DNA of 64,000 nucleotides from Tenodera sinensis (lineage: Eukaryota > Arthropoda > Insecta > Mantodea > Mantidae): NCBI GenBank assembly GCA_030765045.1, contig CM060967.1, positions 123,222,912-123,286,911 on the forward strand, in the 5' to 3' direction. The notes under the pieces are model-generated. The model saw only the letters and a program-made list of their open reading frames with translations. It was not told where the DNA came from and did no database searches. This document shows positions 11,280 to 23,901 of this stretch, in pieces; within the stretch, counting starts at the first letter, position 1; each line of letters opens with the position of its first letter. Both the position numbers and the translations under genes were made by a program.

Positions 11280-12118
11280 CTTCAAGGATTGGGTTCATAT
11301 TGAACCTGTTCCGTTGTCCATTTCGCTCATGGTCTCCCCACATCTGGTTTTTCTTTTGGTTTACATCCCATTGCTAATTGGTAGTCTGTAGTTCGGCATC
11401 CTTTGTATATTTTCTGTTGTTTCTCTTTAGCTTCTCCAGCAATAGTTCCACTCCAAGTTTCTCCCGGATATCTGCGTTCTTAGTAATTTGCATTCTAGTG
11501 TACTTCAAATAAATTTCACTTCGGCTGCCTGGACTTTTGATTTATCTTTTTGTGTCATTGTTCTGGCCTCACTTCCGTAAGTTAGCATGGACACAGCAAC
11601 CGTAATAAAAATATTTATCCGTGTGTTTTTTCGGTTTTTGTTTTTTAAGGATCAACGGACTCTACCACAAACATTTCGAAAATTTAAGTTTTTTATCCAG
11701 ATCTGTGTCTCTGTCATATGACAGAGACATTCCTTTAAATGTCGTTGTTTTAGTTTTTTGAGCTGCAATTTTAAAACCATATTCCTTTGCTATTTCATTT
11801 AAGAGATAAGTTGGTTTATGTAATTTATGTTCACTGTCTTTGATGATTACTATATTATCGTATATAAAAGGGAGTTTAAGAAGGTATTGTTATTTAAATA
11901 TATTCCTGGGTCAACATAAGATTTCCATGTTCTGAACACATCGTCAATATAAATATTAAACAGTGCCGACGAGATACTACAGCCCTGTCTTACTCCTTTA
12001 TTAGTGGGAATCTCTTCTCTCAGGTTTCCTCTTCTATAAAGGCATGTGCTGGTTTCTTCATAAAGAAATTTAATGGCTTCTACGAGCTGTTTTGGATATC
12101 CTATCCTTAAAAGTATGG
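11280..12118 (-). pseudogene. LINE reverse transcriptase, C-terminal half, decayed
   Basis: The minus strand reads GYPKQLVEAIKFLYEETSTC, then KGVRQGCSISSALFNIYIDD (about 11938-12000), the classic RT block before the active site. The YADD box is damaged: LLY is followed by a frameshift into DNIVIIKD. Downstream are AKEYGFKIAAQKTKTTTFKG and then a C-terminal stretch matching LTYGSEARTMTQKDKSKVQA and RREKLGVE-type blocks, with stops. This is the RTE/Jockey-like layout of insect LINEs. The copy is 5'-truncated at about 12118 and not functional. Confidence 0.8.
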
Positions 12119-13244
12119 TTAGTGAGCGCCAGAATTGCTCATTGTGTCCATTAACTTTTCAGAGGTGAAATATAATTCTGCTTCAAGTAAGAACATTCCA
12201 TAACCCAGAGAATTTATATCTATTGTGCGAAAACAACATAAGATGGTCATCGTTCCCTCCTTTTGTGGATATAAAACTGGAGATACGATATCTCCCTTTA
12301 AGAAATGTGTCATTTCCATTATTATTGAGCAAGGGAGCCATTCATGTCGCACCCTGATGTTCATGTTTTGCCTGTCAATATTCTTCACACAGTTGTGTAC
12401 CCCAAGTCCTGCCTGTGATTATGGCAACACTGATGATGACGGGTTCACACCAACACAATTTTAGGGTCTATATCTTTCTTCAAGAGGTGTTTCTCCTCCC
12501 TTTCTTTGTTACTGAAAAGAGGAAAAGAGGAGGACCGGGAGTGATTTGAAGGTTTCAACATTCTTTTGCTTCCATCTTCTCCTTTTGCCTTTGTAAATAA
12601 AATAAATTAGCTTCAGTTTCTAGACAACATCAAGCTGCTATTCGCAACTCCCGTGTTGAAAAGCACACAGAAAGTTGTTTTTAATATGTTGTTATTGTGA
12701 AGATCCAACAGTTGTTGCGTCAGGAGGAAAGTGTGAGGGAAATAAAGGAATTCAATTTGAGAGATTGGACAGACACGCTTGTTAAATTGTTTGATGGACG
12801 TGTTGATTTGGGTCAATACAAGCAGGGGCGGAAAACTAACCTACCATAACTATCAACAGTTTCGTGTTTACGGCTCTTATAACTGTCAAAAGAGGCAGGT
12901 ATGCAAACTATATGCTGTCCGGCTGAACATTCAATAGGGAAAAGGGCTTGTTAACGCATAACTGAGTTTATTGATCAACAAACGTTAACATAACTTGCAT
13001 GTTCTTATCAATTTCTAAAACTCTTTGTTTAGTAAAGAAATGGTTATTCCGTTTATAGTCTGTCAGTGTGGAATAAGTGAGATTGAGTAGAAAAATAAAC
13101 AGAGCGCAAAATGGTTTTACTAAGAGGTGATTGTATATCTGCACTTTCAATTTATAATACTAAAAGATATGCATTTTCTAACGGTAAACCGCATTTATTT
13201 CCAATTACTTGTTTTACTGTGCAAGGAGACAAAAATATTGTATA

Positions 13245-13289
<45 letters not shown>
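12119..13289. other. Unassigned DNA with a TA microsatellite
   Basis: Nothing coding is recognised. An uninterrupted TA run occupies about 13247-13289. The segment 12470-12600 is more mixed in composition than its surroundings but has no identifiable feature. Confidence 0.5.
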
Positions 13290-13292
<3 letters not shown>

Positions 13293-13480
13293 CGAATATG
13301 TGTGCGCGTCTGTGTTAGTGTGTGTGCATTTGAACATTAGTGAAAAATGGAAGTTTAATTAAATGCCAAAGTTGGTATGCAACATGAAGATTTTGAAGCG
13401 AATCCCCATGCCACACTGCAATTTTACAATATAAAATCGTTCTTATGTATAATGTTCTCAAAAGTAGCTTTGAGCATTAG
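13290..13480 (-). repeat. HINE-like element, diverged inner fragment
   Basis: The blocks AAATGCCAAAGTTGGTATGC and ATGAAGATTTTGAAG, with CCCATGCC beyond, match the inverted centre of the family, adjoining a TG-rich stretch at the usual microsatellite position. Both ends are lost. Confidence 0.55.
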
Positions 13481-14882
13481 GTTAAAATGCCTTATGTATA
13501 TGGAAAATCGAAATGCTTATTTTTGCGATTTATTCCAAATTCAGGTTTTACTTGTGTATGAATATTTCAGATCTTTCACTTATTTTTGGTGTAAGTTTCA
13601 TAGAGATACTTTATCGTAAATACATAAAAATTATTATTGAAAATAAACCTGCATATAGGTGTTAGACTTTCTAATCTAGTTTGCAATTTCTGAAGAACTA
13701 ATAATTCTCTACATTGCCCAATTGCCCCAGTGCCCCATTACTTTGTAAGTTATTGGCATAACGCGCTGAAAGTTATATCGCACATTTGCAACTAAATAAA
13801 CTGTATTTTAATGAAATGGCATAATAGATTTTTTAAATTTTAAACCACTTATATCTCAATAAAAATCTAGGCCTTGTATTAAAAGGTCATAAGTTTGCTT
13901 CTGATGAAGAACATGTTTTTGTTTCACCAGTCAACTGTAAAAATATCACTAAAAATGTCTTAAAAATTTAGCTAGTTATCTTAAATAGCATTTTAGATAA
14001 TGGGTTATCTATTAACATTAGAGATATAGGACATTTCGACTTCCCTCGAACTGTTTTATGACCAATAAAACGTATATCTTTAATTTTCTAGGAATAGCCT
14101 GTATTCCTCATTATTCCGAATGACTTTTCGATCATATAGACGTAATGATGCACAAATGTACACCTCATTAAATCAAACAATTTATATCAAGTAAAAGTTT
14201 TGAATGGCGCTACCCATTTCCAATATATTCTTCTATATTTATTTGAATCTTTAAATAATGTACCATTCTCAGTTGTATATCGCTACTCTTTATTTGTTGT
14301 TCGTGTTCATGCAAACGTACAAATTTGAAGAAATCGAGAATCGCTTTATTTCACTATATTCTTCTTATACTTACAACGAAATGTGGAAATTAATAATCAA
14401 GTTTTATCCGTATTAACAGAAGTGGATGTGTTTAAAGATAAAGATCTATAGGTACCACAAATGATGCAAAATGTCTGCATACACTCCATGTGTATAATTT
14501 CTAATTTAAACATCGAATGTCTAATCTGCTTAAGTAACTCCGATATTGAGCTCATGATTAATGAAATATGTAAATTTGATTTCTAGCACCCTTCTATCAT
14601 CTCACGAAAGATTACAAATTTATGAAATCAAGTTTGGTTTCGGATGACACTAATAACCTCGAATGTGATTTATTAAGATTATTTCACGAATAAAATGTGG
14701 AAGCAATTGTGTTGTTTAACATCAAATCACCCCTATGACAGCCGGTCATTATGGTGAATGAATAATCCAAAGAGTTGCTATCTATGCTATCTATGCTAGA
14801 ATGCTATCCTATGCTAACAACACTGGGAATAAAACAGTCTACCTCAGATCTAAGGTAAGGTAGAATCAGAATAAAATGAATT
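13481..14882. other. Unassigned AT-rich DNA with a small tandem repeat
   Basis: The only structure I see is a short tandem of GCTATCTAT-like units at 14767-14816. No gene or known element is recognised. Confidence 0.5.
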
Positions 14883-15396
14883 AAGATTTGGTGTATCTCT
14901 AACGGTTTACCAGTTATGCAGAAGTCATCCAGAGTAAACAAGACTACATAGGCTATAGCCAGAAAATTCAAAATATACAATTTGTTATAAAATATACATT
15001 TGTTATAAAGATATCTTAAACATATGGCATCTTAATCAAAATCGTTAGACCCATTTTCGATAGAATACAAATTTTCGTATCATTTTCCATTTAAAGGGTA
15101 GTTTAGGGTAGAGGAATTTTCTTCAAAATCGTGTCACATTCTTAAAAGATGTTAAACGTCTTAGAGTTATGCTGTCCACAGACGAACACACTGACATACA
15201 AACACAGACACACGCACGCACACACACATACAGACAGACACACTCACACACACACACATGCATACACACATTGACCTTTTTTTGAAAATGCATTTTTTTA
15301 TTCAGAGGCCTTCAAAACATATATCTCCGATGAAATCTCAATTTTTGGGTTGAGTATAACATTTCTTCTACTTAATATATGTGGTAGAGAAAGTAT
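14883..15396 (+). repeat. HINE-like element, 5'-truncated
   Basis: The copy starts inside the GATTTGGTGTATCTCTAACG block, runs through ATCAAAATCGTTAGACCC and an interrupted CA-rich tract (15175-15265), and ends at GTGGTAGAGAAAGTATAAA. The 3' hairpin is partly decayed. Confidence 0.85.
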
Positions 15397-17128
15397 AAAC
15401 TCGGCGTACTCTAGAGGAACTGGAGTCAATTAAATTTTCCTTTATTTCATTTATCTCTGGAATGTGCTTTGCGGAAGATCTTGCGATAATTTTCGTGTTT
15501 CTTTCCCTCTAATTTTGCTTCTAAACACAAAACGTTAAACTATAACGGTTCACTAAGTACGAGTACTTTAGGTTTACGCTATTTCCTTCCTTTCTTTCAG
15601 CTTTGTTGCGTCTCCACGCAAGGAAGAAAATTTGGCTTAATTTCCAAACAGCCTTCGTGATATTCTAAGGCACCTAAAGCAAGGAACATAGGAAAAACGG
15701 CACTAAAAACTGAGAATCCGAGTGAAAGCGCTAACATTATATGTACTTCATTAGTATTATGTACTATACTATAGAAAAGTATTTGAAATCCTATCTCTAT
15801 TTCGTATAGTAATAAAACCAGACGCCTAAGATTATTGTATGAAAAACTATGTAAATAAATAGCTATATGCGTAAATGACATCTTATTTTTCACAATCACT
15901 GCTGTCAATAGAAACAATCTTTTGTATGCATACTCTATTACATATTTTATAGATTAGGATTATAACATAGCCCTATGTGTGGCGGTTTAACCGATTTTTT
16001 TTAAAGTTGTGAGACAATCCTTGAAAACCTTGGAGTTGTATCTTGAAAGTATTTTAGTATTCATGCCACTTTTGGTTTTTAGATCATGTTTTCAGAGTCT
16101 CTCATTGATGCATTCACAATGATACATTGAAATCTCAGTAGAATTTTCAATGAAAGCCATATTTGTGCGGCTTCATTGCATAACTATATGCATACAAGTT
16201 ACAGGGTTTTCATATTCTTCTTCTACCATTTCTTTGTTTTCGAAGACACTTCTGCCAACATAGTGTGAAGCGAAATACAGCAAATGGTAGGAGCAATGTA
16301 TGTTTCACTTTCTTGTTTCAACCATAAGCAAAACATTACAGGTTATAACAAAAGAAGAGAATAAGCTGAGGGTATCTCATTTTTCCAAGACATTTAGATA
16401 AGGAACATTTTAAGTTTGTAATAGTAAATCATTGGTTTAGGATATCTCTACTGTGTGTTTCGACGTTTAGCTCATTACAATATTTTTGTACTATTATTAA
16501 TTAACTACAGGATTTAGATGACGAAATAGAATTTTATTTATGGACGCTCTTTGGTGCTATGGATCTCAGCGTCCCATTCTAGGTTGAACGTGAAATCTGC
16601 TTCGTTTTGTTCAGAGGCCTCTTTATCAGGTTCCAATTATTACTACAGCTATGAAACATGGGATATTTTTCTCGGGAGATGCGTGCGTGAATGACAGAAT
16701 AAACAACAGCAGTTACTTAGCTGATAAATTTGATGGATGATAATACATAAGCTGTTTGAAGCAAGTTAGTTGCCGATCGTTGAAGGTTGAAGAATTAAGC
16801 TGTTTATAAATGTTAGCACTACAAATTGTAATATTGAATTATTACATCTGCTAACCTCTGACGTATTAATACTTTACAGTTTATAAATAAATTTTTCCAT
16901 ACTAAACATGTAAAACATAAGTTGCCTGACTCACTGCAATGACACTTGGATCATCCACTTGCGGCGACTACTAATTATGTATAACCCGAGCGCGGTCTTT
17001 AAGCGCTACGAGCTGCCAATACATAATCCATCAAATTAAAACACTTCTGTAAGATGTAAAATACGACTAAAACACACAAATTCACGCTCTTTATCAACAT
17101 AACTGCCGCTATTTCTTTACTACCCTAG
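15397..17128. other. Mostly unassigned DNA with one short dispersed repeat
   Basis: The segment 16525-16640 (TATGGACGCTCTTTGGTGCT, then CAGCGTCCCATTCTA) also occurs, diverged, at 24705-24790. A pyrimidine tract ending in CAG at 15580-15600 looks like a 3' splice site, but no convincing exon follows. The rest is unrecognised. Confidence 0.45.
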
Positions 17129-17809
17129 TTAAGGGGAGATGGAAGTTATACTTAACCTGTTTGGTCAAAACAAATCAATTTTTTTATTTTTTATTGCAAA
17201 AAATGTACTATACGTTAAAGAATATGTCTGCTAAGTTTTAATCCCCTAGGGAGAGGCAAACACATTTCGGATGCAGTGGTGCGCCTCTGCCTTTTAAATG
17301 GGCATACCTACACCTTCCATTTCAACTTTAAACTCAGTTTTTTTCGGAAACAATATTTTAATGTTACTTTCTCATATTAAAAATCTATCTTCTCCCACAA
17401 AAATCTACCTAGAGATCTAATTTTTTTTCAAATATAGTTCAGAAAATGGGTAATAAAATGTTCCTTTGGAATTTTGATATTGCTTATATCCCTTTTAAAA
17501 ACCAATGATCCACCGTTTTATGACATTTGTACACTTTGCAGTGTTAATTTTTTAAAGAACTATTCACTATATCAAAATTTCCTTCTTTTAGTTTGTTACA
17601 AAGGTAATAGGAGATACAATTTTAAAAAATCAACACTTATTTTCAACATCATTCATATACATTAATTCATATACCAGGAATGTGATTAGATATTGGAATG
17701 AAATTTGATTCCAATATTTCTTTAGTTGATAGTAATGCCTGTGCAAAACATTAGGTCTCTAACTTCCATACTTGAGAAAATCGCCTTTTTCATTTCGGTG
17801 TACCCATAA
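17129..17809. mobile_element. Kolobok-like MITE, copy 1
   Basis: This copy is homologous to 31111-31817 along its length; shared blocks include TTTTAATCCCCTAGGGAG, CCATTTCAACTTTAAACTCA, CTAGAGATCTAA and GTAATGCCTGTGCAAAA. The left end starts TTAAGGGG and the right end is the inverse of TTATGGGTACAC. Subterminal blocks (TTTGG.CAAAA followed by a T run and TTGCAAAAAAT, and GAGAAAATCGCC..TTTCATTTC) resemble the Kolobok element at 5488-8588. It has no coding capacity, so I infer a non-autonomous relative. Confidence 0.6.
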
Positions 17810-18439
17810 GTTCGCACACCGTACGTTGCCAAATATAAACTGTTTATTTGGATCTGAAAAACACTATTTGCTCTATGACTTACTGAATTATGAGAATTAC
17901 TTTTGCGTTCCTAATTTTCAGAACTTTATCCTATACTTCTGTGATTACTGAACACAACTGAGTTGAGGCAAAAGACTCTTGAGCTAATGCTTATTTTGTT
18001 GACTTTATTTCGTCACTGTGCCGTTTTACTTCACTAATTGCTTCTCCATAACAAGGAACTTGCATAGCAAATTACTTCCCTGACAAAACTTTAATTCAGG
18101 ATTCTTGTTTCATGCGTTGGGCTTTAACACACGGACATTACCTGTTTGCTATTATTTACGTGTCCCCCTAGCATTCCTTCATACAATTATTAATTTTATC
18201 TGTCAATAATTACAATTATTACAATGATACAGCTGTTGTTAAAATTTTAAAAAGAAAAGTCTCTAGACAGAAGTGAAAGTCATGAAAAAATAATATTTTT
18301 TTTATAAAAAATATGGACTGTTGCAATCGCTGCATAGAATTTCACAGCACTCGTTGGCAGATTTATCTGCGATAAATAGATTATTAGTAGTAATGCAGTT
18401 GGGTATGCTGGCCATCGCCTACATAAATATGATATAGAA
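17810..18439. other. Unassigned AT-rich DNA
   Basis: No gene or repeat is recognised. Confidence 0.5.
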
Positions 18440-19020
18440 AGTGGACTCTGCTATCACCCCCTCATGACGCCATCACTATATTATAGAGGCGACAGACAGG
18501 CAGCCACAACAATACAAGTTTTCCTCCCCTTAGCAGGCAGGAACTGTTGAATATCTCAAGTTTGCCTGTTGGGTCCCTGGTGGAGAAGACACAACAGAAC
18601 TAGGATGAGGGGCTGAAGGGCGAATAATATTGTGTACCCTCGCCACTTCAACCCTACGAGAAGAGAAAAATTATCTTCATTACCTTGTTTTTCTCTTGTG
18701 GCCGCCATACAAGAGGGCAGCACCACCAACAATAGTGAGCCATTTGTATGGCGGGAAAGAGAGGGTGCGAGGATGACAGAAAAAATTATAATAACGCTAC
18801 AGGGCACTAGCTTAATGTAATGCTTCATTTTGTTTGGAGACGCCACGCTAATTCTTGGAAGCTCTTAAGATGAGAGGATTTTAAGGACGACTAATGGACC
18901 AGCAGCTCCTCCCAACATCTTTCCCTTCCGGTAGATAATTAAAGAAGCTCATTCAATATGTAAGACCCTAAAGCTTCTTTTGCGGTTAAACGTTATTTCC
19001 TAGAGGTGCCTAATAAAAAT
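18440..19020. other. TE-free mixed-composition island
   Basis: Composition is more balanced than its surroundings, with no match to other parts of the window. Overlapping frames of 96 and 62 codons lie on opposite strands, and neither is recognisable. It could be a host exon, untranslated region or regulatory sequence. Confidence 0.25.
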
Positions 19021-19698
19021 AACCTAAGCAACAGGCACTAATTTTCTTTTATTAGCACTTTATTTATGTATATTCGGTGCAACTATTGCATTACTGTAAA
19101 CATTTGTCATACCTTCATAGCATTAGAATGCCTTATTATGACGGCTTAAATGTACGAAATTACCCTATTTCTGGCGCCAGTGACATAATTACTACGCCAC
19201 AAGACAGTAATGACGTCATAACTGCCACAACTTAATTTTCTCCAACGTGTACATAAGAAAACCTGAAGTTGTCACTCTCGGAAGTGCAGGAACATTCAAA
19301 CACAAGAATCATCTATCCATAACATTTTCCATTATTAAGAAAATACAAGAAGGACCAAATTTGACTGTGTTATTACCTCATGATCGATGTCCGACAGGAG
19401 ATCAACGAATATTATAAGAACTCTGTTCCTTTGTTATTTTGTAGGAACGTGAGAAAGTCAGTAATTATTGTTATGTTGGCAATGTTCGAGTTATAACGAT
19501 TATCACTGACAAAGATATGGGTGGCCTTGTGAGCTTTTGTTGGCATTGTAATAACTTTAAGTAATTTTAATTGTCTAAAATTGAGTGTATAAAATTTGGG
19601 ATTTTAAAGCAGTAACTTTTGCCTTGTGTCAAAAGTTGTGCCAACTGTAATAAAAATGTGTGCAACAGTGTAGAAGCCTATAAGGAACACGCGCAGGT

Positions 19699-19755
<57 letters not shown>

Positions 19756-19973
19756 GACCTTTAGATATATTAACATAAGAAATAAAGACTCAATTTCTTA
19801 CAGATGCTAACAAAAGTTACAACATAACATAGAGATTCTGTTTATATAATTTAGAGTTTTGGTATGACAAAAGTTAGATATGAACATAAATTTATAATGA
19901 AACTATGTTGATATTCTAAAATATAAGCTACAATAGATTACTACATATTTTGCTTTTATAACTTTTTAATATT
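19021..19973. repeat. Unassigned DNA with a CA microsatellite
   Basis: A CA run of about 54 bases (19699-19752) is the only clear feature. Its flanks do not match the HINE-like family. Confidence 0.6.
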
Positions 19974-20380
19974 GTGATCTTGGATACGGTTAGCGACACA
20001 CGTGCGCATGAGAAATCTCGGCTCCAATATAAATAGGACCATAGTCAATCAGACAGCAGTTATTAGTTTTCTGAGTCAGTTTAGGTTGAGTTGATGTTTA
20101 ATTCGTAAGTCGTTGTTTAAGTTAGTTTTTAATTATGAGCCTGTCAGTAAGTAGGTAGGTGTCGTTGAGTGATTGTATCGTAATAGTCAGGATATAAGGG
20201 ACAGAGAAACTGGAGAAAGACATTGGCAGACTGTGAAAGAGTATCAAAAGAACAATTGTGAATTGTAATAGGAGAAAAGAGCATAAACTATGTTAACAAG
20301 AGTGAAATTGAAATTGTGCATTTGTATTAACATGTAGGACAATAAAGCGATAGAAAAGTAGCAGTACTTTGTATTTTCCA
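19974..20380 (+). promoter_or_regulatory. Solo-LTR-like or promoter-like stretch
   Basis: A TATAAATA box (about 20029-20036) is followed, near transcription-start spacing, by CAGACAGCAGTT and, further on, CTGAGTCAGTTTAGG, similar to arthropod initiators. An AATAAA lies at 20341-20346. This TATA, initiator and poly(A)-signal spacing is typical of an LTR, but I cannot fix TG..CA ends or a target duplication. A genuine host promoter is the alternative. Confidence 0.25.
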
Positions 20381-20398
20381 TGTTTATTTTATTTACTG

Positions 20399-20475
20399 AG
20401 AGAAATAGCTCAGCAGTAACGTACGAAGCTTGCTTTTAGGAGTCCTAGTTTCCTGGGACCGGTCAATCTCAGTTT
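20399..20475 (+). repeat. Possible tRNA-derived SINE head
   Basis: AAATAGCTCAGCAGTAACG resembles a tRNA A box, and a diverged B-box-like CCTAGTTTCCTGGG follows about 40 bases on. The fold is not a valid tRNA, so a SINE head is the likelier reading. Confidence 0.3.
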
Positions 20476-21179
20476 TTGGTGGTTTCCGCTGGTTGACAAG
20501 GTAAATGGCGGAGTGTTTCTCTTCTACTATGAATTTCCTTTCACACATTTCTTATAATTTCACTTCATGTTTCATATTTCTGATAGGCATAGCGACTGCG
20601 CTAATGCTTGCTCATTGGAAGTTCTTGATTCTGCCAGATGGCAGTCTTATCTTGGTCTCCCTGTTCCGCCAGAGCTCTGAGCATTCTGTAGGTGTCATCA
20701 AGCGTGGAATTGTTAGGAACTTGTGCGCATATGTCGGCCGGCGGCCTGCGGTTCCTCCACCTCATTCTTTCCTCCTAAGGGCGGTGAGCTTGAAATATTC
20801 GCTTGGGATCGAGCTTCCAAGTGCCCCTCCGTTTCCTGGTCATAATCGTGCAACCATCTTTTTCCGGAAAGTTTATTAGGGTTGGATATTTGTTGTAGGA
20901 TTAAGATTTCTGAGTCTTATGCTGGTGTGTTTGAACCTTTCCCCAGTGTTCATGTCCACTCTTCAGGACATACAATGTTGGCGTTTTACTTTAGCATTTA
21001 GGGACCACATTTAAAAACTGGTTTTTTGGATAATAGGAAACATTTAATGTTACTATGCCAAATTCTTATTCAATAGCAATCTGATAGTTCCATTTGAAAC
21101 AGTTTACACGCATACTGTCCGTGCTCTGGTGTACTTTGTGCAATTTGGTCTTTGGTTGCTAAGTCTTGCATTTTCCAGA
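20476..21179. other. Unassigned DNA
   Basis: A 124-codon plus-strand frame (20505-20879) starts at the ATG of AAGGTAAATGGCGG and is moderately GC-rich at its end. I do not recognise the protein and would not call it a gene from sequence alone. Confidence 0.35.
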
Positions 21180-21785
21180 ATACTTTGTCTTCTGCCTACA
21201 TACAGTAAACAGAGAAAGTAGTCTATACTCCACCCAAAATTCAATACCGAGATTTCACCGGGAACACGTGTTTTGAGAGTCCCTGCATTCTATGTGTGAA
21301 TAGCATAACTCAAAAACCAAGGTCTGCTGAATACCAAACTAGATATTTAAGTTCTGCATTGTCCAGGGATATAATTTCTAGGGTGTGTCCCCTACACAGA
21401 GGGTACCCTTATCGCCCGACCTCTGCGTCCACCAGATGCAGCCAAGGCCACGGAAGTGTGCAGGATAGAGATGAATCTTCCATCTTTTGAAACAAAATCC
21501 CTCCATCCCAAATTACACTTAATATGGAAATATTTCTTGAACATTTTTATTTACTCAAAAATGACTCTAACGACTTTGATTGAAATACCATATGTTTAAG
21601 ATATTTTAATGACAAATGAAATGTATATCTTGAATGTTTTGAAAATAGCCTCTGAGGTGCTCTTAATTCTGGATGACTTTATTTAACTGGTAAACTAAAA
21701 GAGATAAACAAAATCTTACTATAAAGATGTAGATCTCGTTAAAGCACACAATGTATGTCAAATTAACCGTTTCGAAATATAATTT
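21180..21785 (-). repeat. HINE-like element with a short foreign insert
   Basis: The plus strand begins with the inverted 3' hairpin, and the inner blocks follow in inverted order to the ACCGTTTCGAAAT region. The 5' end is lost. About 85 bases of GC-richer sequence (roughly 21380-21465, around CTACACAGAGGGTACCC) have no counterpart in other copies and look inserted. Confidence 0.8.
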
Positions 21786-22904
21786 GCTATTAAGTTGAAT
21801 TTTTAAATACTTAGGCACCATTTACAATGAATGTACACGGCATGAGGAAATCTTCTGAGCGTACGGAAAGTTTCAAATTGAATAACATGATCAATAATAT
21901 CGAAATGAAACTTCCTCTAGCCTTTATAAATAAATAGGATACCAAAGTATAGCACCAAACAAATAACAGGTCTGGCATCAGTATTTAACATGACAAGACA
22001 CAAGTAAATGGAAGAAAACCGTGTTTGTAGAAGAGATGGCGTAAAATCTTGAACCCCAATCTCTGCTGTTCAGAAGCTAGCAATATATAGAGAAACATTC
22101 CATTATGCACGCAACGCAAACAAAACTGGACGATCTTGCATTGTGTACGCTCCCATTAAATAGCATGGGCGCAAATTCCTGCTCTTGGCTTACATTTCTC
22201 AATGGATGAAGCCTTAAACCTTTCTAAAGTGGGAAGTCGCTATTCTTTTTCTACTGATCATGCAAACAGCATGACATTTCATCGTTTAAACCTAGTGTAT
22301 TCTTCTTATAACCAAAACGTGTACGTGCATAAAAAACATACATCTGTGAAATTCGTCTAAAGTTGTGGAAAATTAAAAAATTTAATATGTCCATATGAAT
22401 TCTAAACTTCAAGAAAATACGTCTTTTATTTCACTTGCAGAATTTAAACTGTCAAATAACTGAATCAATAAATGGATAGCCAATTAATTACCCAACATTA
22501 AAATCTATTTTCTCGCAAACTCTTTTCAGAACATTTCACACTCGAAATGCTCCACAGGACGGAATTTTTCACAAATTTGTTTCAAAATGTTTGTCTTGTC
22601 TCTCAAATATACACTAAAGAAGCTGATTGCATATTTATTTAAAAAAATGATCTAATTTTGAGAAATTATTACCTTTTGAAAAATCGATAATTTTGGAGAG
22701 TACAAAAGATACTTTTCTAGAATTATTAGTGCTTGATATAAGATTAACTTTTAAAACTTATTTGCTGTAAAAGCTGAACTTTTTATTTGAATATTTTGAA
22801 AAATGCACAGCATTTGAATTAGAGCAATTAAATTGTGGTATATAAATCTTCTTCTCTTTCTTCCTTTCCAAGGATTGTGAATTTAATTCCGTTCCGCACC
22901 AAAG
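21786..22904. other. Unassigned AT-rich DNA
   Basis: No gene or repeat is recognised in this stretch. Confidence 0.5.
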
Positions 22905-23145
22905 GGTAGGTATTTATTTCAGCTGGTCTGTCCATCTGGTCGTCCTCCGGTGCCTCTGATTCCCTAGGTTGCGAGTTTGAACCCCACGGAGGGGATGGAT
23001 TTTTGGGGGTAAAAATCCTTAGCATGACCTCCTTCGGACGGGAAGTGAAATATGCGGTTCTGTGTCGTAGACTTACAGAACGTAAAACAACCTCAAGGGA
23101 CCTCTGAGCAAAATTAAGCGGTCTTTCATCTCCAATTTAAAATGA
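22905..23145 (+). repeat. tRNA-derived SINE, second type
   Basis: GGTTGCGAGTTTGAACCCC (22968-22986) is a good RNA polymerase III B box. GCTGGTCTGTCCATCTGGTCG upstream occupies the A-box region. The downstream body (AAAATCCTTAGCATGACC, then TGTGTCGTAGACTTACAGA) differs from the SINE at 9848 and 37561, so it is a separate family. Confidence 0.5.
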
Positions 23146-23901
23146 CACGGTGAAAATCATGGCAGTTATATGTAGAGCATCCATAAGTAAAAACGCAATT
23201 CTGTTTCTGCCCATCTGGTCCTCGGCAACACTATCTTCACTTTGAGATATACATAGCTAAAAGTTTACTTCAATAGTCTTGTCAGAGGGCACACCTATAG
23301 CATGTTCTTGACAGTTCCTTTGATATACAACTACTTGTTGTATATCATTCTCGCTTTTAGATACCCCTAGCAAGCTTCTTCCAGATCTCATTTCTGCACT
23401 TACAACTTCATTTCTAACCCATTTCCTCATAACCCAAGTTTCCCTGGTTTATCTTTACTTTACCTCCCTTTACTTTATCTTCCGACATCACATAGGAAGT
23501 CACAAATGTGATTTAAACATAAAAAAAGCAATTTAAATACGCTCTAAACTGTCAGAAACACATAAATTTACTTGAAATAAAACGAATAAAAGCGAAGTCC
23601 AAATGTATTTACTGCGCATGCGCCAAATCGATAGTTGCATTGCTACCAACATTTCTCCCACAATTGTCCCAATCTTCGTTACCAACATTATAAAAGTCAA
23701 TACAGTATAGTCAAATGACATACAGGAATGTCATACAGGAACACATGTGCTGTTCGCTATCATAACAAAGCAGTGTAAGGTCAACAATGTTAAGGAACTT
23801 ATACTTGCAAAACATTTAATGAATGGCAGGGATTGAACAGCATATTCATTTTCACAACTAACAGTGAAAATAGTTTGCTTTTAAAAATAGGACATGTAGT
23901 A
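23146..23901. other. Unassigned AT-rich DNA
   Basis: I see no gene or repeat here. Confidence 0.5.

Noticed and set aside
15555..15660. Polypyrimidine tract plus CAG resembling a 3' splice site with a short following frame
   Set aside because: Frame closes after about 20 codons and no matching donor or upstream exon is visible.
15597..15917. 106-codon minus-strand membrane-like frame
   Set aside because: I considered a chemoreceptor exon but saw no family motif.
20399..20475. tRNA gene
   Set aside because: Only A- and weak B-box resemblance; acceptor and anticodon stems do not form.
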